From Deltaproteobacteria bacterium (GTDB lineage: Bacteria > Desulfobacterota > Desulfobacteria > Desulfobacterales > B30-G6), in NCBI GenBank assembly GCA_003647375.1, contig QMMS01000062.1:1-17416 (forward strand): a DNA stretch of 17,416 nt. The letters run 5' to 3'. Position numbers and translations under genes: made by a program. Every line of letters begins with the position of its first letter. Position 1 is the stretch's first letter. Shown here piece after piece: positions 7,774 through 15,015 of this stretch. Under the pieces are notes generated by a model that saw only the letters and a program-made list of their open reading frames with translations, was not told the origin of the DNA and made no database searches.

Positions 7774-7801
7774 TGCAACATATGTGCAACGTAGCTGCAA
7801 C
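7774..7801. promoter_or_regulatory. Three TGCAAC half-sites at exact 11-bp spacing
   Basis: TGCAAC occurs at 7774-7779, 7785-7790 and 7796-7801. These are direct repeats one helical turn apart that share the half-site of the palindrome at 7703-7723. They probably form a second, helically phased array for the same protein, between the two sigma-54 promoters. Confidence 0.6.
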
Positions 7802-8115
7802 TTTTCACTGCTATCAGAGCTGCACCAATAGGGGTTGGCATAAATATGTTCCGAATAAGTCCCTCAGTCGAGGGGATTCCATATTTTTTCAAAAAAGGAC
7901 TACACCGAGTGTAGCAAGAAGCAACAGCCAAACAACCGCTTGTTTTATAAGTATAAATACTCTTTTCAAGGATGATTTCTCGAACAGGTGTAAAAAAAAG
8001 CATCACGAATTGCATCTGCCGGATCAGGCAGCCGGTGATTCAATCCAAGGTTGTTGAAAGATAAAACTTAATTAAATCAATAGGTAAAAAGATATTGCAG
8101 GTTGTGCAATGTTGA

Positions 8116-8133
8116 TTGGTATTGTTTTTGCTC
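8116..8133 (+). promoter_or_regulatory. Sigma-54 (-24/-12) promoter candidate for the GcvH-like gene
   Basis: The sequence TTGGTATTGTTTTTGCTC has GG at 8118-8119, exactly 10 bp, then GC at 8130-8131, with the typical TTTTTGCT -12 element. The -24 box differs from TTGGCAC at two positions. Transcription would begin near 8143, about 60 nt before the ATG at 8203. Confidence 0.6.
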
Positions 8134-8202
8134 TTTCCTGATGGTGATGAAACGCGGTTTGAACCGATGTTTGTCAAAAAAGAAACAAGGGAGGGCCAAG
8201 CA

Positions 8203-9144
8203 ATGAAAAGATTGTTTAATAGAGAAAAGGATCGTGAGAAAAAATTCGTAAAGGGATTCAATGTGCTGGAGGATGAATGCATCTGGATGAAAGCAGGTGT
8301 GGTCAATTTTCGACAATGTGACAACAGTTTTGACTGCAGCAGCTGTCCATTTGACAAAGGTATGCGTAAAGCAATGGGTGTCGACGAGAGGCTGAAAACA
8401 GAGCAGGCAGCGCCCAGATGGGTCGAATTTCTACAGAAAAACTACTATGGTGCTTCAAGGCCTTGCCGTCATGCCCTCACCGGTCGTATCGATGCCCCGA
8501 AGTTATGCGCCATGAACTATGAGTGCTATCATTGCTCCTTTGACCAGATGTTGGATGAAATGGATATCGCAAGGGATCTCGAATCTCCACAATATCTCTC
8601 TGCATCAGGGTATCAAATGGCCGATGGATACTACTACCACATGGGACATAGCTGGTCACGGTTCGAGCATGGTGGTCGAATACGGGTCGGTGTGGATGAT
8701 TTTCTGGTGAAAGTTTTCGGCTCGGCAAGGTCTTTGAACCTGCCACCCTTGGGTGAGAAGATGCAGCAAAATAAGGTGGGGTGGGCATTTGCAAGGAATG
8801 GTCATGAGGCAGCGGTCCTGTCTCCCATAACAGGCACGATACTGGCTGTGAACCATAAAGTTAGAGAACATCCGGAGATGGTACACGAGGACCCGTATAA
8901 CACGGGGTGGCTTTTCATCATGGAGCCCGTGATGCCGAAACGAAATCTGAAGGGGCTCTATTTCGGCCGGGAGAGCGTCCAGTGGATGGAGAAGGAAAGC
9001 CAGAGGCTGTTATCATTGATGGGACCGGAGTACAAGGATCTGGCTGCGACAGGTGCTGAGTCGATCAGCGATGTGTATGGATCTTTTCCGGAGATCGGAT
9101 GGGATGTTCTGGTGAAAACGTTTCTCAGGACCGGGCAAAAATAG
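8203..9144 (+). CDS. GcvH-like protein with duplicated four-Cys modules, no lipoyl lysine
   Basis: A 313-aa soluble protein. The N-terminal half has a duplicated module: C26-x12-C39-x5-C45-x2-C48-x-F-D and C88-x13-C102-x5-C108-x2-C111-x-F-D, likely to bind a metal or Fe-S cluster. The C-terminal half (about 140-260) resembles glycine cleavage H protein, with a YYYHMGHSW start, VGVDDFL, SPITGTILAVN and NTGWLF. The ESVKA segment that holds the lipoylated Lys in GcvH aligns with RNGHEA here, so no lysine is available. It is therefore unlikely to be a true GcvH or the lipoyl-carrier LbpA of sHdr systems, and it may be a redox or metal adaptor. The start at 8203 follows AGGGAGG, whereas an upstream ATG at 8116 lies in the sigma-54 promoter. 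It is the only plus-strand gene, and its exact role is unknown. Confidence 0.8.
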   Translation: MKRLFNREKDREKKFVKGFNVLEDECIWMKAGVVNFRQCDNSFDCSSCPFDKGMRKAMGVDERLKTEQAAPRWVEFLQKNYYGASRPCRHALTGRIDAPKLCAMNYECYHCSFDQMLDEMDIARDLESPQYLSASGYQMADGYYYHMGHSWSRFEHGGRIRVGVDDFLVKVFGSARSLNLPPLGEKMQQNKVGWAFARNGHEAAVLSPITGTILAVNHKVREHPEMVHEDPYNTGWLFIMEPVMPKRNLKGLYFGRESVQWMEKESQRLLSLMGPEYKDLAATGAESISDVYGSFPEIGWDVLVKTFLRTGQK

Positions 9145-9168
9145 GGTCCAAAGGGTAAACCCTTCAAT

Positions 9169-9510
9169 TCAGGGCAGACGGAGTTCCGAGAGCCAGTTAT
9201 GGGCGATTCGGATTTCAGCACCATTCGGAAATGTTTTTTCTCTCTTTAGCTCCTTTGTTACCTGGGTCATTTTTACCTGTGGGAAAATATGATTAAACAC
9301 TTCAAAACAGTCTTCCCGAAAATGAATTTCTTTTTGTAGCGACCAGGCAACCGTGTTTTCTAATTTAATGCCCGAATCGCCAATGACCTGCCCGGTATCA
9401 TAAAAATAGAACTTGGGTGCCTTTTGAATTGCCCTGGCAATGTTTTTATGGAAAGGGGGCACCTTAAAAAGGAGGTCTTGTTTTAAAATGATATCCAGGT
9501 GCGATTTTAT
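9169..9510 (-). pseudogene. Remnant of a DUF4143-type AAA ATPase
   Basis: The frame reading FKVPPFHKNIARAIQKAPKF and YFYDTGQVIG, then KLENTVAWSLQKEIHF, matches the C-terminal DUF4143 domain of AAA_14-type ATPases. After REDCFE it jumps directly to the extreme C-terminus of the family (QVTKELKREKTFPNGAEIR, NWLSEL), so about 60 residues seem to be deleted inside. The N-terminal Walker ATPase part is absent. The frame is open further right to 9606, but that part lies inside the archaemetzincin gene and shows no homology. No start or ribosome-binding site is seen. This appears to be a decayed, formerly full-length (about 380-400 aa) gene, of a family often mobile or toxin-associated. Confidence 0.7.
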
Positions 9511-10052
9511 TTGGTTGCTTCCCGGATATACTGCGAACAGTACCGGCAGAAACTGAGCGGAATCTGGTCCAGATCCGACAGGCTTCCGGAAAAATGCATG
9601 AGGCACTGGCGGTTTTCACAATGGGTCAGGTCGTACAGATGACACAATTCATGAAGGGCGACTTTGGCAGCCCGTTCCAATGCGACGGCCGAATCGTTGA
9701 TGGTGTCCATGGGGTTTTCCCTGAGTCGAAATATCGATATGAGCGCAACACGTCCCCCTTGCCTTGCCTCGCCAAACACATGTGTGAAGACCGGTACGAA
9801 GAGATCGACATCCAGAATGCCGATTACTTTATCTACAGACGTAAACAACCTGGATTCCAGGTGTTGGAAGATGGGGCCGACATTATACTGAAGTCGCTGT
9901 CTATCCAGTGCATAGGAAGGGTTTTTCATCGATCCAAGGAGGGTTGTTTGAAGATCGAGATAGCCGGATATATGGGCGGCAATAACTTTCGGCGCAATAT
10001 CGGGAATGTCCCCAATAGGGATTACGCCGATGCGTTGGCGGTCCTTTCTCAT
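9507..10052 (-). CDS. amzA: Archaemetzincin family zinc metalloprotease (peptidase M54)
   Basis: A 181-aa protein, normal length for the family. The signature is clear: HELCHLYDLTHC (134-145) gives zinc ligands H134, H138 and H144 with catalytic E135. C145 and C150, the Met-turn M152, and C169/C172 follow, as in the archaemetzincin second zinc site. Upstream family blocks include LDRQRLQYN and DLFVPVFTHVFGEARQGGR. The usual glycine at the eighth motif position (HExxHxxGxxH) is Asp (D141) here, which is unusual for metzincins. The ATG overlaps the stop of the NtrC-type regulator gene as ATGA, so the two are translationally coupled. There is no signal peptide, so it is probably cytoplasmic. The substrate is unknown; the coupling suggests a job in the regulator's signalling pathway. 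Confidence 0.87.
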   Translation of the reverse strand: MRKDRQRIGVIPIGDIPDIAPKVIAAHISGYLDLQTTLLGSMKNPSYALDRQRLQYNVGPIFQHLESRLFTSVDKVIGILDVDLFVPVFTHVFGEARQGGRVALISIFRLRENPMDTINDSAVALERAAKVALHELCHLYDLTHCENRQCLMHFSGSLSDLDQIPLSFCRYCSQYIREATK

Positions 10053-11395
10053 TTTTTTAGTGTTCTTAACCCGGAACGGTCAATTTTTTTGTGCAATGTC
10101 ACCCGATTGATGCCCAGGATCTTTGCGGCGTGCGTGATGTTCCAATCGCACATCTCCAGTACCTCTAAGATATAAGCCTGCCCCACTTCCCTCAAGGAGG
10201 GTGTTTTTTTTCTGGGGATGCTTGTGGAAAGGAAAGAGAAGTCTCCAGACCTTAGTGTCCGCGACTTGGAAAGGACAACGGCTCTTTCGATGGCATTTTC
10301 GAGTTCTCTGACATTTCCGGGCCATGGGTACCGCTTTAACTGTGTTAGTGTGTTCTTCGAAACATGGTCTACATGTTTGGCTGTTTCCTGGCTGTATTTT
10401 TTGAGAAAATGCTCTACAAGTAAGGGGATGTCCGTTTTTCTGTCCCGGAGAGGCGGGATGTGAAGATGAATGACGTTGACACGGTAATAGAAGTCTTCCC
10501 TGAATGTGTTGCTGGAAATGGCTTTTTCCAGATTTTTCCGGGTGGCTGAGACGAGCCTGAAATTAATATTGATAGGTTCGCTGCTTCCGATTCTGGTAAT
10601 TGTTTTTTCTTCCAACACGCGCAAAAGATCGATTTGCATTTTAGGACTGATTTCTCCGATTTCATCCAGAAACAGCGTTCCCCCGGCCACGACTTCCAGA
10701 AACCCTTTTCTGGTGTGTATGGCGCCTGTAAAAGCACCTTTCCTGTGGCCGAAAAGTTCGCTTTCAAGTAATGTGTCGGGAATGGATCCACAGTTAATGG
10801 CGATAAAAGGATATTGTGACCGTGTACTTTTGGCGTGTATGGCTTTGGCAACCAGTTCTTTCCCGGTTCCTGTTTCACCGGTCAGCAGAACAGAAGCATC
10901 GCTTGCTGCAATTTCCGGGATGAGTTCAAAAATCTCCATCATGGGGGAGGATTGGCCAATGATGTTGTCAAAGCGTGATATTTTTTCCAGTCGCCCCTTC
11001 AGGTAATTGTATTCAGATGTCAGTTTCTTTTGCTGCAGTATCTTTTCCATTACCAGGGATAAGTACTTTGGCTTGAACGGTTTCAGAAGATAATCACTTG
11101 CGCCTGCCTTCATGGCATTGATGGCAGATTCAATCGATCCGTAGGCTGTGATAATAACGACAGCGGTGTCCGGGTATTCCGTCTTAATTTTTCCAAGTAA
11201 CTGAATACCGTCCATGCCGGGCATTTTGATGTCCACAAACATGATATCAAAGGGATATGCTTCTATTTTTTTCAAGGCCTCGAATCCGGAAGAGGCTGTG
11301 TCCACGGTGTAACCGGCCTTTTCAAACCAGAAAAACAGGGACTCTCTGACGATTTTTTCATCGTCGACAACCATGACGCTCATTTTTTCATCCAT
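10049..11395 (-). CDS. NtrC/ZraR-type sigma-54-dependent response regulator
   Basis: A 448-aa activator with three domains. The receiver (about 4-120) has D11/D12, phospho-acceptor D55 (FVDIKMPG) and K105. The AAA+ domain (about 144-375) has Walker A GETGTGKE (173-180), the sigma-54 contact loop GAFTGA (220-225) and Walker B LFLDEIGE (241-248). A Fis-type helix-turn-helix (about 405-440) ends in a GINRVTLHKKI recognition helix. All key residues for activation and sigma-54 contact are intact. The start at 11395 follows a GGAGGG ribosome-binding site. It lies 13 nt after the histidine kinase gene and overlaps the archaemetzincin start by 4 nt, forming a three-gene operon. It is a candidate for binding the TGTTGCA sites at 7703-7801; the pairing is inferred. 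Confidence 0.93.
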   Translation of the reverse strand: MDEKMSVMVVDDEKIVRESLFFWFEKAGYTVDTASSGFEALKKIEAYPFDIMFVDIKMPGMDGIQLLGKIKTEYPDTAVVIITAYGSIESAINAMKAGASDYLLKPFKPKYLSLVMEKILQQKKLTSEYNYLKGRLEKISRFDNIIGQSSPMMEIFELIPEIAASDASVLLTGETGTGKELVAKAIHAKSTRSQYPFIAINCGSIPDTLLESELFGHRKGAFTGAIHTRKGFLEVVAGGTLFLDEIGEISPKMQIDLLRVLEEKTITRIGSSEPININFRLVSATRKNLEKAISSNTFREDFYYRVNVIHLHIPPLRDRKTDIPLLVEHFLKKYSQETAKHVDHVSKNTLTQLKRYPWPGNVRELENAIERAVVLSKSRTLRSGDFSFLSTSIPRKKTPSLREVGQAYILEVLEMCDWNITHAAKILGINRVTLHKKIDRSGLRTLKK

Positions 11396-11408
11396 GGTAA
11401 CCCTCCAT

Positions 11409-12947
11409 CTACAACACCGGAAAGTTTAAAATGAATACCGTGCCTTCATTTTCTTGACTTTTGACGAGAACTTTTCCGCCGTGGTTTTTCACGACACCGT
11501 AAACGATAGACAAGCCCAACCCGGTGCCTTCTCCTTCTTTTTTGGTTGTAAAGAATGGATCAAAAATTTGATTGATATGTTGTTCAGAGATACCGTAGCC
11601 GGTATCCCGAATCTCGACTTGAATTTCCCGGTTTTTTTTGACAAGGCGGGATGTGATGCTCAATTCTCCGCTTTTGGGCATGGCTTCAATGGCATTGAAT
11701 ATCAAATTCAGGAGGGCCTGCTGAAGCCGGTTGGTATCACCCTTCAGCATGACGATACCGGTTTGGAAATCGGTGATCAGCCGGATATTTTGGAGCTCCA
11801 TTTTGTGGCGTGTCAGGTTGATGACTGCATCAAGAATGTCATTAAAAATGATACGTTTATACTCGAGTGGAAGTTCTCGGGAAAATGAGAGCAGATTGGT
11901 AACGATATTGCCACAGCGCTCCAGCTCACTCGACATGATCGATAGGAACTTCTTGAATTTTTCCAGCCTTTCTGGTGTGGGGTTTCCTTCTGCAAGCATC
12001 TCCTGCATAAGGTCAGTGAAAGTAAGCAGTCCATGAATGGGGTTGTTAATTTCGTGAACACAGCTGGCTGCAAGCTTTCCCAGAGAGATCATTCGGTCCT
12101 CTTGCACCATTTTATTCAAATCCGCCTTCAATTCTTTTACGCGTTTTTCCCAGCCGCTGGATATGGCATCAGTAATGTCGTTGATAATTTCGATAACTTG
12201 AAAGATGTCTCCATCTTTGTTCGTTAAGGGATAGGTAACGATATTACCGTAAAAGGTGCTGTATTTTTCCCTGGTGTATTCATGGACGACCTGGGCAGAC
12301 TTGCCGCTTCTCAGGGTTTCAAGCATGGGGCACTGCATCATAGGGTTTGAGCTGGCACAGGGCGCTCTCAATCCGTAATATGCCCGATAACAATATTCAC
12401 CCAGCACGTCTTCTCTTTTCCTTTTGACGATGTTCAAATAGGATTCGTTCACTTCACTGATAGTGAAGTCGGTATTCAATACGACGATCGCCTGGTTACT
12501 CTGTTGAATCAGAAAATCGGAAAACATTTTTTGAAGGTTTGCCTGATATTCTGCTGATTTTAATTGCTGATCCACATTATAGAACAAACGGAAAAACTGG
12601 CCGATATTATGTTCGAGGACACCCACGCCTTTTGGACGCAATTTGACAAGATCCAAAAGAACATTCCGGTTGTTGGTCAGCTCAAGAATGCTGTCCAGAT
12701 CTTTGAACTCAAAAAAATCCTTAAAATTATCCGTTGTGTATATGCCCATCTGCTCGGCCATCTGCAGGCCTTCGGCTTCCGGGTCAATATCGCAAACACC
12801 GATAAGGTTGATATCCAGGGATCTAAAATAATTTGTCTGCAGAAGCTCAAGGAAGAATTTACATGCTTTGCCACCGCCGACAATAGCGATATTCAACGGC
12901 AGACGGGTCGGGATTGCATTTGCGATTTTGTTCGTGGCAGACATCAT
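11409..12947 (-). CDS. Soluble histidine kinase with N-terminal Rossmann-like domain and Cys-rich PAS
   Basis: A 512-aa kinase without membrane segments. Residues about 17-125 look like an NAD(P)-binding Rossmann domain of Gfo/Idh type: LNIAIVGGGKACKFF (18-32), acidic strand end GVCDIDPEAEG (50-60) and DLDSILELT (83-91). A PAS domain follows (about 140-265) with a Cys-rich insert (C186, C197, C206). HisKA has CVHEINNPI with phospho-acceptor H298; HATPase has NLIFNAIEAM (414-423), DTGYGI (448-453), FDPFFTTK (462-469) and GTGLGL (474-479). It is probably the partner of the NtrC-type regulator 13 nt downstream. ATG codons at 12947 and 12944 both follow GGAGA (spacing 4 and 7), and the true one is uncertain. 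A nucleotide-binding sensor would fit redox (NADH/NAD+) sensing beside an Hdr operon, but ligand binding is inferred. Confidence 0.88.
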   Translation of the reverse strand: MMSATNKIANAIPTRLPLNIAIVGGGKACKFFLELLQTNYFRSLDINLIGVCDIDPEAEGLQMAEQMGIYTTDNFKDFFEFKDLDSILELTNNRNVLLDLVKLRPKGVGVLEHNIGQFFRLFYNVDQQLKSAEYQANLQKMFSDFLIQQSNQAIVVLNTDFTISEVNESYLNIVKRKREDVLGEYCYRAYYGLRAPCASSNPMMQCPMLETLRSGKSAQVVHEYTREKYSTFYGNIVTYPLTNKDGDIFQVIEIINDITDAISSGWEKRVKELKADLNKMVQEDRMISLGKLAASCVHEINNPIHGLLTFTDLMQEMLAEGNPTPERLEKFKKFLSIMSSELERCGNIVTNLLSFSRELPLEYKRIIFNDILDAVINLTRHKMELQNIRLITDFQTGIVMLKGDTNRLQQALLNLIFNAIEAMPKSGELSITSRLVKKNREIQVEIRDTGYGISEQHINQIFDPFFTTKKEGEGTGLGLSIVYGVVKNHGGKVLVKSQENEGTVFILNFPVL

Positions 12948-13024
12948 TGCTCTCCAAAGGGGGTAAAGATAATTCTAAATGATTAATTTTGAATTTTAAA
13001 TGAATTAGCCCCAAGCAGCCTGAA

Positions 13025-13056
13025 GGCTGGGAAGCTGGGATGCTATGAGGCTGCTA
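13025..13056. repeat. Degenerate octamer repeat (AGCTGGGA class)
   Basis: Units GGCTGGGA, AGCTGGGA, TGCTATGA and GGCTGCTA in 8-bp register. It is the same class as 6834-6873 and lies upstream of the histidine kinase gene. Confidence 0.55.
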
Positions 13057-13113
13057 TCTGTTTGTTCTTGGCTCTAAGCTTTCAACTGACTAAAGGCTAA
13101 CTGCTAAGAGCTT

Positions 13114-13135
13114 ACCCCTGGACCCCTGGAACCCT
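13114..13135. repeat. Octamer CCCT-rich repeat downstream of the PAS activator gene
   Basis: Units CCCCTGGA, CCCCTGGA and ACCCTTAA at 8-bp period, about 67 bp past the stop of the sigma-54 activator gene. It matches in class and period the repeats at 205-244 and 7027-7071. Confidence 0.5.
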
Positions 13136-13202
13136 TAATTTGGATCAACTCTTTTGGAGATGGTCCAAAATTTTTTATGATTAAATTTGAATGTGGTTGT
13201 TA

Positions 13203-14936
13203 TTATAGTATATTATAACGCTTCATCTTTCGCCACAACGTGGTGCGATCAATGCTCAAAGCCTGGGCTGTTCCTGCCCGATTTCCGCCATGTTGATTTA
13301 AGGCCTGGATGATTCTTTCGCGTTCACCAGGAATGCTTCTTTTTAATAATTTGTTGACGGTCTGCGCAGGTCCATCGGCAACGGCCATGGTTTGCTGGAT
13401 ATAATCGGGCAGGTGTTCGGGCAGAATTTCCTGCTCCTGACTGATAATCAGGGCGTGCTCGAGAATATTTTCAAGTTCCCTTACATTGCCGGGGTAATCA
13501 AATTTGAGAAGTATTTCCATGGTGGATTTTGAAATGTTCACCGGGTGGTTGCCCCTGGCAGCACAAAGCCGTCTCAGTATGTGCCGTAATAGCAAAGGAA
13601 GATCTATCTTGCGGTCTTTTAGTGTCGGGAGTCTCAACCTGAAAACATTCAGTCGATAAAAAAGATCTTTCCGGAATAATCCGTCTTCAACCAACATGTC
13701 GAGTTTTTTGTTGCTGGCGGATAAAATCCGTACATCGACTTTCAGGGTGTGGCGACTCCCCAATGGATAAAACTCCCTGTCTTCCAGTACCCGCAGCAAT
13801 TTTGCCTGGAGCGACAGTGGAAGCTCACCGATTTCGTCCAGGAAAATAGAGCCGCCATCTGCTTCGCTGAACCGTCCGGGTTTATCGCGGTCGGCACCGG
13901 TAAATGCGCCTTTGACGTATCCGAACATTTCTGATTCCAGCAGATTGTCCGGAATGGCGGCACAATTGACCTTGACAAAAGGGCAGGATGCCCGTTGGCT
14001 GGAGGAGTGGATGACTTTTGCCAGGAGATCCTTGCCGGTTCCCGTGGGCCCTTCAATGAGGATGGTAGCGTCGGTTCCGGCAATGACGGAGACGGTTTCA
14101 AACACTTTCTGCATCTCGGGGCTCTTGCCGATCATATCATGGAAGGTGTATCGGTTGCTGATAACCTGATCCAACTGGTGCTCGAGGGTCAGATCATGAA
14201 ACGTGGCCAGCCCACCGACGATAGCGTCTTTTTCATTTTTCAGGGCAATGACGTTGGCCCTGACGGGAACCTTTTCTCCGGCCTTGGAAATTATTTCTTC
14301 ATGCCGGACGCTCTGCTTGATTCCTTTTCTGATAGATTTTTTTAAAGAGAAGAGGTCGTTGGCTTCGCCTTTCCCGAAAATAGTTGAACAGGATTTTCCG
14401 AGAACCTGGCGGCGGCCATAGCCGGATATTTTTTCGGCCTTATGATTGAAAAAGGTAATGTAGCCACCCCGGTTGACCGTAAAGATACCGACATCGAGAT
14501 TGTCCAGGATTATTTTCAGGCTACGCTCTTCGTAATGGATACGATCAATCAAATCTGCGATAGGGGAATGGTCCTGGAGAATGGTGAGGCAGCCTGCCAG
14601 TTGATAGCTTGCGTCATAAATCGGGATGGCCATCCGTGTTAACAATCGTGCGGTCTCGTTTTCATTGATGACTTCCACGTCAGGCTCATCCGTGACGGCA
14701 TTGCTGTTTCCCCTTAAGAGACATGTGGTCATGCAGGGAACACCGGTAAAGATTTCACGGCAATCCTTTTCTTTGACATCGTTTTCTTTCAAACCCATGA
14801 GTGCCTGGGCAGCCAGGTTCATGGACTTCACCTTCCGGTTGAGGTCCACAGTAAAGGCGCCTACGCCAAGTTCATCGAGGATTGCCAGGAATTGATTGCT
14901 CCGTATGACATCTATTTTTTTTTGATCTATGGGCAT
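13203..14936 (-). CDS. PAS-PAS sigma-54-dependent transcriptional activator without receiver
   Basis: A 577-aa activator. Two PAS domains lead (about 14-125 and 140-250); the first carries a Cys motif (C59, C68, C72: DCREIFTGVPCMTTC) that could bind a cofactor or sense redox. The AAA+ part (about 266-500) has Walker A GPTGTGKD (296-303), GAFTGA (343-348) and Walker B IFLDEIGE (364-371). A Fis-type helix-turn-helix ends it (about 547-575, IDRTTLWRKMKRY). No receiver domain is present, so control is probably through the PAS domains rather than phosphorylation. The start at 14936 (MPIDQ) lacks a clear Shine-Dalgarno; an upstream ATG at 15107 would overlap the kinase gene and shows no homology. 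It lies 79 bp after the receiver-kinase gene, with a heptamer repeat between. It is the second candidate for binding the TGTTGCA sites. Confidence 0.9.
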   Translation of the reverse strand: MPIDQKKIDVIRSNQFLAILDELGVGAFTVDLNRKVKSMNLAAQALMGLKENDVKEKDCREIFTGVPCMTTCLLRGNSNAVTDEPDVEVINENETARLLTRMAIPIYDASYQLAGCLTILQDHSPIADLIDRIHYEERSLKIILDNLDVGIFTVNRGGYITFFNHKAEKISGYGRRQVLGKSCSTIFGKGEANDLFSLKKSIRKGIKQSVRHEEIISKAGEKVPVRANVIALKNEKDAIVGGLATFHDLTLEHQLDQVISNRYTFHDMIGKSPEMQKVFETVSVIAGTDATILIEGPTGTGKDLLAKVIHSSSQRASCPFVKVNCAAIPDNLLESEMFGYVKGAFTGADRDKPGRFSEADGGSIFLDEIGELPLSLQAKLLRVLEDREFYPLGSRHTLKVDVRILSASNKKLDMLVEDGLFRKDLFYRLNVFRLRLPTLKDRKIDLPLLLRHILRRLCAARGNHPVNISKSTMEILLKFDYPGNVRELENILEHALIISQEQEILPEHLPDYIQQTMAVADGPAQTVNKLLKRSIPGERERIIQALNQHGGNRAGTAQALSIDRTTLWRKMKRYNIL

Positions 14937-14977
14937 TTGCAATTTTATTTGATGCGACGATGTCGCTTTTGTTGGGT

Positions 14978-15005
14978 CATAGCTGATAGGCGATAGCTCA
15001 TAGGT
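14978..15005. repeat. Heptamer repeat between kinase and activator genes
   Basis: Units CATAGCT, GATAGGC, GATAGCT and CATAGGT in exact 7-bp register, filling most of the 79-bp gap between the kinase stop (15016) and the activator start (14936). Confidence 0.6.
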
Positions 15006-15015
15006 TGCTATCAGC

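Larger units (their letters stand above)
7489..8202. other. Divergent regulatory region (714 bp) without a credible gene
   Basis: This region lies between the divergent receiver and GcvH-like genes. It contains a sigma-54 promoter candidate at each end, a palindrome and three direct half-sites between them, and AT-rich DNA. Small stem-loops occur at 7861-7874 (CCCTC/GAGGG), 7900-7914 (CTACAC/GTGTAG) and 8016-8031 (CTGCC/GGCAG). Short open frames here have no recognisable domain or convincing start. Confidence 0.7.
12948..13202. other. Intergenic gap with 7- and 8-bp repeats
   Basis: A 255-bp gap. An AGCTGGGA-class octamer repeat (13025-13056), a heptamer class (13067-13113, for example TAAAGGC, TAACTGC, TAAGAGC) and a CCCCTGGA octamer (13114-13135) fill most of it. 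The AT-rich stretch near 12970-13005 could hold the kinase promoter, but no convincing boxes were found. Confidence 0.55.

Noticed and set aside
7752..8015. 87-aa minus-strand frame between the divergent genes
   Set aside because: No recognised domain, no clear ribosome-binding site, and it overlaps the TGCAAC half-sites.
8203..9144. True glycine cleavage H protein
   Set aside because: No lipoyl lysine in the expected segment, extra Cys-rich N-terminal half, and no gcvP or gcvT nearby.
9151..9164. AAGGGTAAACCCTT hairpin after the GcvH-like gene as a terminator
   Set aside because: Only a 5-bp stem and no T-run follows.
9594..10175. 193-aa plus-strand frame
   Set aside because: Lies antisense to the archaemetzincin and the regulator C-terminus, both clearly coding.
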